Shown one piece after another: positions 17,915 through 26,469 of a stretch of DNA of 64,000 nt. The stretch covers positions 248,001-312,000 of the forward strand of contig NZ_JAGGMZ010000001.1 of assembly GCF_017875735.1 (NCBI RefSeq). Reading direction: 5' to 3'. Positions within the stretch are counted from its first letter, which is position 1, and every line of letters starts with the position of its first letter. The notes below the pieces were generated by a model. It made no database searches and was not told the DNA's origin. It was given only the letters and a program-made list of their open reading frames with translations. The position numbers and the translations under genes are program-made. Source of the stretch: Arthrobacter sp. CAN_C5 (GTDB lineage: Bacteria; Actinomycetota; Actinomycetes; Actinomycetales; Micrococcaceae).

Positions 17915-18903
17915 GGTCGGAGTCCTTCCACGGGGATGGTGATCTGGTCGGTGGCCGGGGCGGCCTCGGTGACTGGGGTGTCCGGGGCGGTGGGGGAGAG
18001 GCTGTGGGACTGGTATTCGACTTCGGCCTGGGTGAGCTGCATGTAGGCGTCCTCCAGGGACAGCTGCAGGGGGGTCAGCTCGTAGACCAGGACGCCGGTC
18101 CGCTGGGCGGTCTCGGCGATCCGGCGCGGGTCGACGCCGGTGATCTCGATCAGTTCCGGTTCCAGGAGCTGTAAGCTGACGCCGTCACCGGCGAGGGGGC
18201 CGAGCAGATCCTGCGGCCGGTCCGCGCGGACCCGGACCCGGGCCTTGCTTTGACCGTCGATGATGTCCTGGATCGGGGCGTCGGCGATGATCCGTCCGCG
18301 CCCGATCACGATCAGGTGATCGGCCGTCAGGGCCATCTCGGACATCAGGTGCGAGGACAGGAAAACCGTCCGGCCCTCCGCGGCAAGGTCTTTGGCGAGG
18401 TGGCGGACCCACTGCACGCCCTCGGGATCGAGACCGTTGACCGGCTCGTCCAGGATTACCGTCTGGGGATCCCCCAGCAGGGCCACCGCGATGCCCAGGC
18501 GCTGCCCCATGCCCAGGGAAAACCCTCCCACGCGCTTTTTCGCGACCGCGCCCAGCCCGGTGAGCTCAATGACCTCATTGACCCGGGAGTTCGGGATGCC
18601 ATGGGTGGCCGCCATCGCCCGAAGGTGGTTATACGCCGAGCGCTTGGTGTGGACCGCCTTGGCATCGAGCAGCGCCCCGACCTCATGCAGCGGAGCCTTG
18701 TGCTTCGCGTAGGGCCGGCCGTTGATGATCACCTGCCCGCCGCTGGGATTATCCAGTCCCATGATCATGCGCATCGTGGTGGACTTCCCCGCACCGTTCG
18801 GGCCAAGGAATCCGGTCACCCTCCCCGGCTGGACGGTGAACGACACGGAATCCACCGCCGTCTTCGCGCCATAGCGCTTCGTAAGCGTCTGAGCTTCAAT
18901 CAT
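17911..18903 (-). CDS. ABC transporter ATP-binding protein (drug/bacteriocin exporter type)
   Basis: A 330 aa ATPase. Walker A is GPNGAGKST, the signature is SLGMGQRLGIA (a common variant of LSGGQ in this subfamily), Walker B is TVILDEPVNGLD, and the switch His is in LSSHLMSEM. The C-terminal 90 residues follow the DrrA/CcmA-like extension. I start it at the ATG at 18903, which has GAGAAGGA upstream and begins MIEAQTLTKRYG, not at the upstream in-frame ATG. It is translationally coupled to the permease. Confidence 0.93.
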   Translation of the reverse strand: MIEAQTLTKRYGAKTAVDSVSFTVQPGRVTGFLGPNGAGKSTTMRMIMGLDNPSGGQVIINGRPYAKHKAPLHEVGALLDAKAVHTKRSAYNHLRAMAATHGIPNSRVNEVIELTGLGAVAKKRVGGFSLGMGQRLGIAVALLGDPQTVILDEPVNGLDPEGVQWVRHLAKDLAAEGRTVFLSSHLMSEMALTADHLIVIGRGRIIADAPIQDIIDGQSKARVRVRADRPQDLLGPLAGDGVSLQLLEPELIEITGVDPRRIAETAQRTGVLVYELTPLQLSLEDAYMQLTQAEVEYQSHSLSPTAPDTPVTEAAPATDQITIPVEGLRP

Positions 18904-19348
18904 GGGCCAATCCTTCTCATCGATGTCGTTGGTAAACTTGTTCCGCATCCGCCTCAGGCGGAGATTATGGGGATGGTCAGAGGCATACGCCACAGCGCAG
19001 ATCCCTTGCCGTGACTTTGATGGGTCTATGTCGAGACCGGAGCCTGCCGTAGGGAGTCATCTGCCGGCCGTACGGGACGATGCACCTGCTCACTGGCACC
19101 GCAACGCGCCCAGCGAAATGTCAGGTGACGCTGGATGAAAACCTCCCACCCGACCATCACGCTTTACTGGTACGGCCTGTCGGCAGGATCCGGAACGCGG
19201 TCGGCCATGCGGTGGAGGAATCGGTGGTCCCTTAGACGAAATCCGCGCTCCATCCATCCGAACACGGCCGCCAATCCACGACAGATGTTTATCCGCACCG
19301 GCAGGTCGATTGGTGAAGTGAAGGCGGCGTCGCCGCTCCCAGGGGATC
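18904..19348. other. Intergenic region, nothing coding supported
   Basis: This 445-bp stretch contains the promoter of the ABC exporter at its left side. Short frames on the plus strand have no ribosome binding site. I see no hairpin or repeat. Confidence 0.4.
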
Positions 19349-20323
19349 TCAGGTCGTCGATTCCGATGTCGGAGTGAATTCGGTCAGGAGGCGGAACCCC
19401 AGGCGGTCGACCGACTTGTGGACTGCCGAGAGTACGACGACGCCGGTGCCGGCGTCCCGGTCGAGTCCGATCCAGCTGCTGAATCCCCCGGAGGCGCCGT
19501 TGTGCCAGGTAATCGGGCGGCCCCGGTGCTCAAGTGTGATCCACCCGGCGCCGATACCTACCCGTGGAGTGAAATCCGCGACGGGATCGAGCGCTGAGAG
19601 GCCCCGGGCTGTCCCGTCGAGAACTGACCGAAGGAAGCCGCGCATGGTGCTGATGTCCGCGCGGACGCCTCCCGCGGGCGCGACGGCTTCCCCGACCCAC
19701 GCCGCAATGGGGCGCCCAAAGCGACCGAATCCAGTCAGGTCCGCCTCCCCGAGGTCCTCGGCGCGGAAGGGGGTGGAGAATCCGGGGCCTAGAACGTCGT
19801 GCAGGAGCTGTTCATAGCTGCTGCCGGCGGCTTTGGCGACGGCGTGTCCGAGTAACTGAAAACCCAGGTTCGAGTACTTGGGTTTGGGAGTGCCAAGACG
19901 CAGGCCGCGCGTCTGATCCAGAAGCTCGGCCAGCGAATCACCATACGGGTTCTCACCCCGGACGAGGAATTTCAGGTTTCGACGAAGCGGATGCATTCCC
20001 GGGGGCAGACCGGGCAGGCCGGAGCGGTGAATGGCCAAGGAACACAAACTCACGGAGCCGACCTCCCCGTGATTCTCAAGGGGGAGCAATTCGCGAAGGG
20101 TCGTCGTCGGCGAAACGAGGCAGCGCTCCGTCGCGTCCTGGTACACCATGCCGGTAAGCGCCTTGGAGATCGACGCAATTTCGAAAAGAGAATCACTGCC
20201 GGCACCAATCATCGCGGTCAACTCCCGCCCGGGAGAGATCACCGCCACGGCTGCCGCTTGTGCCCGGAATGCGCGCCCCACGGTGCGCACAAGGTCAGCG
20301 TCCCCGGTCCATTCAGTCTTCAC
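19349..20323 (-). CDS. Serine hydrolase of the beta-lactamase class C / PBP family
   Basis: A 324 aa penicillin-binding-like serine hydrolase. The three active-site motifs are present: S51-I-S-K54, Y150-S-N152 and H274-N-G276. No clear signal peptide is visible, so it may act in the cytoplasm as an esterase or peptidase and need not be a true beta-lactamase. The start is GTG at 20323 with GGGGAAG upstream. Its promoter region holds three GTCAAC-N4-GTTGAC sites that recur upstream of the small HTH gene at 21118, so both genes are probably controlled together. Confidence 0.87.
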   Translation of the reverse strand: MKTEWTGDADLVRTVGRAFRAQAAAVAVISPGRELTAMIGAGSDSLFEIASISKALTGMVYQDATERCLVSPTTTLRELLPLENHGEVGSVSLCSLAIHRSGLPGLPPGMHPLRRNLKFLVRGENPYGDSLAELLDQTRGLRLGTPKPKYSNLGFQLLGHAVAKAAGSSYEQLLHDVLGPGFSTPFRAEDLGEADLTGFGRFGRPIAAWVGEAVAPAGGVRADISTMRGFLRSVLDGTARGLSALDPVADFTPRVGIGAGWITLEHRGRPITWHNGASGGFSSWIGLDRDAGTGVVVLSAVHKSVDRLGFRLLTEFTPTSESTT

Positions 20324-20393
20324 TACAAACTTCCCCTCTCAGTGCACGGTGCACGTGCGTCCACTACCGGAATCCGCCCGACATCCGGTCGGC

Positions 20394-20464
20394 GTCAACT
20401 ACTGTTGACGGTCCCGCTGAGTCAACCATAGTTGACACACCCTCGAGGGTCAACTTTGATTGAC
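20394..20464. promoter_or_regulatory. Three operator repeats upstream of the serine hydrolase gene
   Basis: Three dyads of one type are spaced 27 and 28 bp apart: GTCAACTACTGTTGAC at 20394-20409, GTCAACCATAGTTGAC at 20421-20436 and GTCAACTTTGATTGAC at 20449-20464 (one arm changed). The nearest start is 70 bp away at 20323. The same motif occurs twice at 21336-21374. Confidence 0.85.
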
Positions 20465-21117
20465 CCCGCTCGTGCTTGGTGGCGTTTCACCTGCGTTTCC
20501 CAGGGCATGCTTTGGAACGGCGGTAGAGGGAGGTGCGCCCCACTTCTGTTGCTGACCTCGAGACTCCCTTGAGGTTTGGAGTGGAGTCCTGGACCTGCGG
20601 TGGCGGCTTCGAGACCAGGGGCACAGGCGTTTTGCACATCAGGGGCCGGCCCGCGTGCCCGCGCATCTTCGGTCAGGATGCCTTGGCCTCAATCGACCGG
20701 TAAGACAGGTCGCGCCGGCGCCCGATGGTCCCCGGCCTCCCCGCCCAGGCGCCACCATGGAAGCTGTGCACCGCAATTACGGACTCCGCCAGGCACATCG
20801 TCGGGCCGGCGCCGCCGATGCCCGGGCCGCGCGGCGCGATCGCGGGGCAATGAAACGTCCTCACCGATTCGGGCTTTAGAGGCGGGGTTCGCAGTCTGGT
20901 CCTGCATTGTGCTCACCTTCGCCCAGGGTGAGGGCGCCATGCGGAAGGCCTGGGCTGGGGCAGAGCTCACTTATCGAAAGTGATGGCGATGGGCACCGAT
21001 TCCGGCCCTAGGCCGACGGCAGTCATCCCTCCGGGCGTCATCGCCGCAGGTTCAGACCGGCGCCCGGCAGGCCCCTACCCGAAAAGCCCCGCGCTCCGAG
21101 CGGGTACATGGTCTGCG
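20465..21117. other. Intergenic region, nothing firmly coding
   Basis: About 650 bp without a convincing gene. A short plus-strand frame (20757-20879) reads as an Arg/Ala-rich 40-residue peptide, but no ribosome binding site supports it. Confidence 0.4.
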
Positions 21118-21318
21118 CTACCGTTTGCCGTACTTCTTATGGGCGGCCTGCTTGGTCACGCCAAGACTTTGGGCAATAGCCTCCCATGACAGTCCCGCCT
21201 GACGGGCATTGCGAACAAGGCCAGCCTCACTACGCCCCACTTCCCGATGAAGCTCGGCAATGATCTGCAAAGCTTCAGCCGGCCCCTTGCCATCCATCGA
21301 TCCAACAAGAGTTTTCAT
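21118..21318 (-). CDS. Small helix-turn-helix regulator
   Basis: A 66 aa protein made of an N-terminal helix (PAEALQIIAELHREVGRSEA) and a C-terminal helix-turn-helix (GLSWEAIAQSLGVTKQAAHK) ending KYGKR. A GGAGG sequence decides for the ATG at 21318 over the one at 21333. Two GTCAAC/GTTGAC-type dyads lie 18 and 41 bp upstream, and three more precede the serine hydrolase gene on the same strand. The simplest reading is an autoregulated DNA-binding protein that also controls the hydrolase. Similar small HTH proteins with such sites are common in actinobacteria. Confidence 0.85.
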   Translation of the reverse strand: MKTLVGSMDGKGPAEALQIIAELHREVGRSEAGLVRNARQAGLSWEAIAQSLGVTKQAAHKKYGKR

Positions 21319-21335
21319 TCTGTCCACCTCCATCC

Positions 21336-21374
21336 GTCAATACTAGTTGACGAACGGGGTCGATGCTAGTTGAC
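21336..21374. promoter_or_regulatory. Two operator repeats upstream of the small HTH gene
   Basis: GTCAATACTAGTTGAC at 21336-21351 and GTCGATGCTAGTTGAC at 21359-21374 match the three dyads at 20394-20464 in arm sequence and four-base spacer. Their centres are 23 bp apart. Confidence 0.82.
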
Positions 21375-21663
21375 GAAGGGAGATGGGATCTCCAGCCTTC
21401 ACCCCGCCCTGCGCCATGCTTCCTCCTTTGCCTGCTGGGCCGGGGGTGGGTGGATAGTTTCGCAACAACCCCGTCCATAAGAAGTAATCCACCCGCGCCG
21501 TGGAGCATACCGATGCGGCAGTCAGCGTCTATGGCGGACACCAAACACCAGGACCTTCGTCGGCCGCGAGGGCGCAGAGATGACGCGCCGACGACCCTGA
21601 CCCCTCGGTCACTCACGTCGAGTCCTGTCCAGCAGGAGGTTCCCGGAGGACGCGGCGGCGGCC
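21375..21663. other. Intergenic region, nothing seen
   Basis: About 290 bp between the HTH operator and the cupin gene end. I see no gene or hairpin. Confidence 0.35.
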
Positions 21664-22071
21664 TCAGCGCAGTTGACGTTCCAGGGACACGGTCCCGGGA
21701 ACCTGGACCGAGCCGGTATGGGCGGTGGTGATCGTCTCGATGAGCACGATGCCCACCTCCTCGTCAGCGACCGGATTGTGCTGCACACCTGCCGGGACCA
21801 CGAAGAACTGGCCGGCGGCGAGTTCGACGTCACGTCCGCCCTCGAGCTGAATCCGCAGATTCCCGTACACGACGAGGAACATCTCATCCTCGTCCTCATG
21901 GGCGTGCCAGACAAGCTCGCCGAGCAGCTTTGCCACCTTGACGTACTGGTCGTTCACCTGCCCGATCACCCTGGGGGTCCAATGGTCGGTGACCCGGGAG
22001 AGCTCGTCGGCGATCCGAATGGGTTCGATAATCTGCATAAAGCAGTCTACGGGTTCGCCTGCCTCCCGCAC
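21664..22071 (-). CDS. Cupin-domain protein
   Basis: A 135 aa single-domain cupin. The metal-binding motif 1 is visible as WHAHEDEDEMFLVVYG, and motif 2 as PAGVQHNPVADEE. The start is GTG at 22071 with GAGAGGAG just upstream, preferred over the ATG at 22038, which has no ribosome binding site at proper distance. Such small cupins bind a metal and act as isomerases, dioxygenases or storage-binding proteins; no specific substrate is indicated. Confidence 0.9.
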   Translation of the reverse strand: MREAGEPVDCFMQIIEPIRIADELSRVTDHWTPRVIGQVNDQYVKVAKLLGELVWHAHEDEDEMFLVVYGNLRIQLEGGRDVELAAGQFFVVPAGVQHNPVADEEVGIVLIETITTAHTGSVQVPGTVSLERQLR

Positions 22072-22345
22072 GGTTTCTCCTCTCTCAATAGCAACCTGCG
22101 GAGCAGATCCCAGCGGCTATGTCCTCCAAAAGGCCCTTTGCGGCGTCAAGGACAGGTTGAACCACCTCGCCCGCCGGTCCGACGACCTCCCCGGGCCCGT
22201 CGGCCCCGACCGGTGCGGGACGTTCCAGGGTGCTGGCGCTGCGCCTTCAACCGACCCGGGTGGTTTCCGAATAGCCGGCCATGGGGCACACCGTGGAACA
22301 TGTATGGCTTCCCACCCGACGCCAGAGGCGTGCAGAAAGTGAAAT

Positions 22346-22570
22346 TCAGCGGCCGCGCCGCCGAAGATGGGGCCTGATGCCGTACGACACGATCGAACCC
22401 GCGATGGCCACCAGGACGACGCTGCGCAGAACCGGGTGCAGCATTGCCAGCCAGAATCCGAACGCGAGGTCAATGGCTGTCAGCGCCGGGAGGACGAACA
22501 GCCAAAACATCAGCACCAGCCGGTACTTCGTCGATGAATCCGGGCTCTGGGCCGGCGGGGGGTTGGTCAT
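22346..22570 (-). CDS. Small membrane protein with two predicted helices
   Basis: A 74 aa protein with a proline-rich N-terminus and two hydrophobic segments (LVLMFWLFVLPALTAIDLAF and LHPVLRSVVLVAIAGSIVSY) followed by an Arg-rich end. It resembles DUF2798-like two-helix proteins in layout only. The ATG at 22570 has GAGGAG seven bases upstream; a GTG two codons earlier is possible. It stands between the cupin and TipAS genes, on the same strand. Confidence 0.65.
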   Translation of the reverse strand: MTNPPPAQSPDSSTKYRLVLMFWLFVLPALTAIDLAFGFWLAMLHPVLRSVVLVAIAGSIVSYGIRPHLRRRGR

Positions 22571-22723
22571 CGGCACTCCTCGAGGGTCGTGGGTGGATCA
22601 CGGAACAGGGAAAATTCGGCAAAGGGTTCGGCAAGCCCGCTAATGTTGTCACCGCTGCGATGGGAATGACCCGCCGAGTTGTTCCTGCCGGGGAGGCTGT
22701 ACCCCGGCCGGAGGCGGGTTGTT

Positions 22724-23110
22724 CTAGAGCCGGTGCCGGGCGTACGTGGTGATGGCTGGGATGAGGAATTCGACCATGTCCTGGTGGTAGCCGTTATGGA
22801 ACACGCGCATGTCCTGGTTCTCCCGGTAAGACAGGGCCATGCCGATATAGGCCTCCTTGCTGGGGGTGTAGAACTGGCAGGCGATCCGGTAGTGCCGGTC
22901 GATCAGGGCCTGGGTGGCGTCATCCTCGGGGTTGCGCTGGTCAATGTTCTGGGCGAGTTCGCGGTAGATCTCGTCCCAGTCGGCGTGGACTTCGTCCCGG
23001 TCCACGTGCGCCCATCCGTTGGTTGCGGCGAAGCTTGCGGCCTGATCCCGGGTAAGGGTGTCGCGGCAGGTCTGGAGGTAGGTGGTGGTAAGGCCGTTAT
23101 TTTCCGTCAT
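22724..23110 (-). CDS. Stand-alone TipAS antibiotic-recognition domain protein
   Basis: A 128 aa, all-helical protein matching the TipAS domain, which in TipA binds thiopeptide and other antibiotics. The segments DEIYRELAQNIDQRNPEDDA, ALIDRHYRIACQFYTPSKEA and FHNGYHQDMVEFLIPAITTY fit the family. There is no MerR DNA-binding domain, so it cannot act as TipA does and could bind or sequester drugs as AlbA-like proteins do (inference). AAAGGA precedes the ATG at 23110. It follows a transporter and oxidoreductase set on the same strand. Confidence 0.82.
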   Translation of the reverse strand: MTENNGLTTTYLQTCRDTLTRDQAASFAATNGWAHVDRDEVHADWDEIYRELAQNIDQRNPEDDATQALIDRHYRIACQFYTPSKEAYIGMALSYRENQDMRVFHNGYHQDMVEFLIPAITTYARHRL

Positions 23111-23292
23111 AGTGGTCCTTTCGGGGCGCATCCGGGATGAGCAGAGTGTTGTGTATGGGGCGGTGCCGGTCAGGGATCCATGCGTGCCCGGCGCTGATGG
23201 CACCGGTCAGGATGAGAGGTGGGCGGCGGAACATGTAGCTTCCTTGAGGTGGTGTCCTGCTGCCCTCAGCGGTAGACGGCCTGCCCGGGCGG

Positions 23293-24288
23293 TCACGAGG
23301 GGAGCTTGCCCGCGGGATGGATTGCCAGAACGGCGCTGCCGGCTTTTCTCCCGGAGGAAACGCGCCGATGGGCCGCTGCCGCGTCCTCGAGCAGGTCGAC
23401 GGTGTCGATGACCGGCACGTAGTGTCCGGATTCCGCGAGCCCGGCGATGAACTTCAGATCCGCTGTCATGGCGGCGGGTTGAGCCAGTCCGGTGAAGGCG
23501 ATTTTCGCTTTTCGGCTGCCGAATCGTGAGGTCCAGAGCATCTGCGCCAGGATGGCCGGGGAGGGTACCGTCGTCAGGTAGATTCCCGGCTTTTTCAGGG
23601 CCCCGCGGCTTCGCCGGAAGGAGCTTTTCGCGACGGCGTCGAAAATCACGTCATAGGTGTCCTCCGCGGTGGTGAAATCGGCACGGTGGTAATCGATGAC
23701 GGCGTCGGCGCCCAGCGAACGCACCAATGCTGCGTTAGCGGCGCTGCAGACGGCGGTGACCGTTGCTCCGTAGTATTTCGCGAGCTGGACGGCTGCGGTG
23801 CCGACGGCCCCCGAGGCGCCGTTGATGAGGATCGATTGCCCTCGGCGCAGCTGGGCATGGTCCCTGAGGAAGGGCAGGGCGGTGAGGGATCCGTCGAACA
23901 CGGCCACCGTCTGTTCATGTGTCAGTCCCGACGGTGTTGTGGTGACCACACCGTCCTGTGGGACCAGGATGTACTCCGCGTGGGCGCCGAAGCCGGCGAC
24001 ATTGACGCCGGATACGGCATCGCCGCGTTCGAACCGGGTGACTGCGCTGCCGACGGAATCGACGACGCCGGAGAAGGTGGCGCCAAGGACCGGCCATTTG
24101 GGTTTGATGAGCCCAAAGTGAAGGCGGGCGATGGCGGGGTCCGCTGCCCGGGCCTGAGCGTCCGCCGCCGAGACCACCGAGGCGTGGTTGCGCACCAGCA
24201 CCTCGTTCTCCTTCGGGACGGGTTGGGGAAGGTCATCGAGTTCGAGCACGTCCGGTGCGCCGTACCTGGAGTAGGTCATGGCTTTCAT
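23293..24288 (-). CDS. NAD(P)-dependent medium-chain oxidoreductase (quinone oxidoreductase type)
   Basis: A 331 aa zinc-free MDR enzyme. The N-terminal GroES-like domain runs from about 1-120, and the Rossmann fold carries the NADPH motif NGASGAVGTAAVQLAKYYG. The end GRKAGSAVLAIHP is typical. The catalytic zinc ligands are absent. Members reduce quinones or enones, often for detoxification. AAGGACC precedes the ATG. It follows the ABC permease by 57 bp and is probably the third gene of the operon controlled from 26390-26437. Confidence 0.9.
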   Translation of the reverse strand: MKAMTYSRYGAPDVLELDDLPQPVPKENEVLVRNHASVVSAADAQARAADPAIARLHFGLIKPKWPVLGATFSGVVDSVGSAVTRFERGDAVSGVNVAGFGAHAEYILVPQDGVVTTTPSGLTHEQTVAVFDGSLTALPFLRDHAQLRRGQSILINGASGAVGTAAVQLAKYYGATVTAVCSAANAALVRSLGADAVIDYHRADFTTAEDTYDVIFDAVAKSSFRRSRGALKKPGIYLTTVPSPAILAQMLWTSRFGSRKAKIAFTGLAQPAAMTADLKFIAGLAESGHYVPVIDTVDLLEDAAAAHRRVSSGRKAGSAVLAIHPAGKLPS

Positions 24289-24345
24289 GGGGGTGGTCCT
24301 TCGGATACGCCGGCGGGGCCGGGGCTGGGTGGGCGGGGCAGGAGA

Positions 24346-25644
24346 TTATTCGTAGCGGAGCGCGTCGATGGGGTTCTGGCGGGAGGCCCGGCGGGCAGGA
24401 AGGGTGGCAGCGAGGAAGGAAATTAGCATCACCAAAAGGATGATGGTACCGACGGAAGCCGGAGCGAATTGCAGGATCCGCAGGCCCTGAAGGTCCGCAA
24501 GAATAGTGTCGGCCAGCACGTTGCTGATGATCGTGCCGGCGCCGATCGCGGCCGCGGCCCCGATGATACTCCCGAGGAGTCCGATGAAAATGGCCTCGAA
24601 GCTGAACAGGGCGTAGATGCGGCCTTTCCCCATGCCCATGGCTTTCATCAGTCCGATTTCGCGGGTCCGTTCCTGAACGCTCATCAGCAGCGTGTTGATG
24701 ATCCCGATTCCTGCAGCGAGCAGGGCGATGATTCCGAAGGCGTTCAGGACACCGATGATGCCGGTCAGGATGGTCTGGAAAATACCGATCTGATCGGCCA
24801 GTGTCCGGGCGGTATAGCCCTGGTTGGCGAGATCGGACTTCAGGGTTTCCAGCTGCCCGGAGCCGGCGTCGGGGTCAAAGTGCGCTGAGGCGGTGAAGTA
24901 ACCCGTCGCGGCCCCGGCCGGTTCGCCCAGGGTCTGCAGTGCGTACAGTTCCTCGGTCAGGGACTGGTTCAAGCGGGCGCCGACGCCAAGGAGGGTCAGG
25001 TTCTGCACCCCGGTCACGGTGGCTTCAACTTCATGCATCACCCCTGTGTAGTCGCTGATGCCGATCGTGACCTTCTCACCGACGGCGCTTGCGGCGTCGG
25101 TGAAGCCGAGAGTCTCCAAGTAGGAGGAGGGCAGCAGGGTACGGTTCTCATTGCCATCATCGGAAAGCTGTTGCCCGGCGGCCAGATCGGCTGTGGTGAG
25201 CGCCGTGGCTTCATTGACGACCAGCTGAAATTTGCCGCCCCGGTCGTGTTCAATGTAGCGCGGCATGACCGTCACGACGGCGTTGACGTCAAGGACTCCG
25301 GAAGTGCCGGCGATCGCCACGAGGTCCTCCTCACTCAGGACACCCGCAGAGGCACCGGAGTCGGAACCGGGGGCTCCTGCGGCCGTCGCACCGGCGGGGT
25401 CGTACGGGGCCGGACCGTCACCAATCGCCGCTGCCGGGCCGGCCGTCTTGGTCAGGGCCAGGACGTCCTTGGCGCCGAAACCTGCCACCTGAACCTCGAG
25501 ATAACTCGCCACCCCGGTGCCAACCGCGCTGGTGAGCGTGAGGGTGAACGCCCCAATGAAGATGGCGGTGACCGTCAGGGAGGTACGCAGTTTGCTCCTG
25601 AAGGTATTGGCGATGGCGGTACGGAAGATTTCGGTGAGGTTCAT
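24346..25644 (-). CDS. ABC transporter permease, MacB/FtsX type
   Basis: A 432 aa permease with one N-terminal helix (LTVTAIFIGAFTLTLTSAVG), a large extracytoplasmic domain of about 250 residues, and three C-terminal helices in the FtsX domain (GIIALLAAGIGIINTLLMSV, then the region after ERTREIGLMKAMGMGKGRIY). It ends RRASRQNPIDALRYE, the usual MacB-type ending. It overlaps the ATPase stop by four bases. Such pairs are mechanotransmission exporters, not simple channels; the substrate is unknown. Confidence 0.92.
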   Translation of the reverse strand: MNLTEIFRTAIANTFRSKLRTSLTVTAIFIGAFTLTLTSAVGTGVASYLEVQVAGFGAKDVLALTKTAGPAAAIGDGPAPYDPAGATAAGAPGSDSGASAGVLSEEDLVAIAGTSGVLDVNAVVTVMPRYIEHDRGGKFQLVVNEATALTTADLAAGQQLSDDGNENRTLLPSSYLETLGFTDAASAVGEKVTIGISDYTGVMHEVEATVTGVQNLTLLGVGARLNQSLTEELYALQTLGEPAGAATGYFTASAHFDPDAGSGQLETLKSDLANQGYTARTLADQIGIFQTILTGIIGVLNAFGIIALLAAGIGIINTLLMSVQERTREIGLMKAMGMGKGRIYALFSFEAIFIGLLGSIIGAAAAIGAGTIISNVLADTILADLQGLRILQFAPASVGTIILLVMLISFLAATLPARRASRQNPIDALRYE

Positions 25645-26381
25645 GCGGACGCTCCTGGGGTCTCGAGGGAGCGGACCTGACGCCCATCGCGGATGAAAAT
25701 CCGCCGGTCGCAGCGCGCGGCCAGGTCCGGGTCGTGGGTCACGATGACCAGGGTGATGCCGTGGTCTTTGTTGAGGGAGAAGAGGATGTCTTCCACACGC
25801 TCGCCGGTGACGGTGTCGAGGTTGCCGGTGGGTTCATCGGCGAAGATCACTGTCGGGTTGTTCACCAGGGCCCGGGCGATGACCACGCGCTGTTTCTGCC
25901 CGCCGGAGAGGTTAATGGCCTTGTTTTTGGCTTTGTCGGCGATTTCCAACTGTTCCAAAACTGCCATTCCACGCCTCCTGCATTCGCCGGCGCCGAGGCC
26001 CGCGATCTTCAGGGGCAGGATGACGTTTTCCAACACGGAGGCACTAGGGGTCAGAAAGAACTGCTGGAAAACGAAACCGAAGTCCTGATTGCGCAGCCGG
26101 TTGACCTGTCGGGTGCCCAGCTGGGAGGCGTCCATGCCCTGGACCTGCAGACTGCCCTCGTCCGGGCTGTCGAGCAGGGCCAGCAGATGCATGAGCGTCG
26201 ATTTGCCTGAGCCGCTCTTGCCGACTACGGCAATCGATTCTCCCGCATGAACTTCAAGTGACACCCCGTCGAGGGCGTGGAAGCGGGCGGAGCCCCGGCC
26301 ATAGGACTTGCGGACATTGTGAGCGGCGAACACCGGTGCGCCCATCGTCCCTGGTGTCGGCGTGTACGGGGGGCTACTCAT
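25641..26381 (-). CDS. ABC transporter ATP-binding protein, MacB/LolD type
   Basis: A 246 aa ATPase with Walker A GKSGSGKST, the Q-loop FVFQQFFLTPSASVLENV, signature LSGGQKQRV, Walker B VIFADEPTGNLD, and the switch His in VIVTHDPDLA. AAGGAAAG precedes the ATG at 26381. It is the first gene of an operon with the permease and the oxidoreductase. Its promoter carries the triple TetR-type site, shared with the divergent TetR gene at 26470. Confidence 0.94.
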   Translation of the reverse strand: MSSPPYTPTPGTMGAPVFAAHNVRKSYGRGSARFHALDGVSLEVHAGESIAVVGKSGSGKSTLMHLLALLDSPDEGSLQVQGMDASQLGTRQVNRLRNQDFGFVFQQFFLTPSASVLENVILPLKIAGLGAGECRRRGMAVLEQLEIADKAKNKAINLSGGQKQRVVIARALVNNPTVIFADEPTGNLDTVTGERVEDILFSLNKDHGITLVIVTHDPDLAARCDRRIFIRDGRQVRSLETPGASA

Positions 26382-26389
26382 GGTCTTTC

Positions 26390-26437
26390 CTTACATTGTA
26401 TGCTTATGCTGTAAGCAATCTATGTCTACGTTGTAAG
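26390..26437. promoter_or_regulatory. Triple TetR-type operator, copy 1
   Basis: Three related 13-mers lie between the ABC operon and the divergent TetR gene: CTTACATTGTATG at 26390-26402, CTTATGCTGTAAG at 26403-26415 and TCTACGTTGTAAG at 26425-26437. The consensus is CTTAYGNTGTAAG. The same three sites with the same 13- and 22-bp spacing recur at 29826-29873. Confidence 0.82.
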
Positions 26438-26469
26438 TTTGTCAAGGTGGGACAGCGAAAGAGGAGAAC

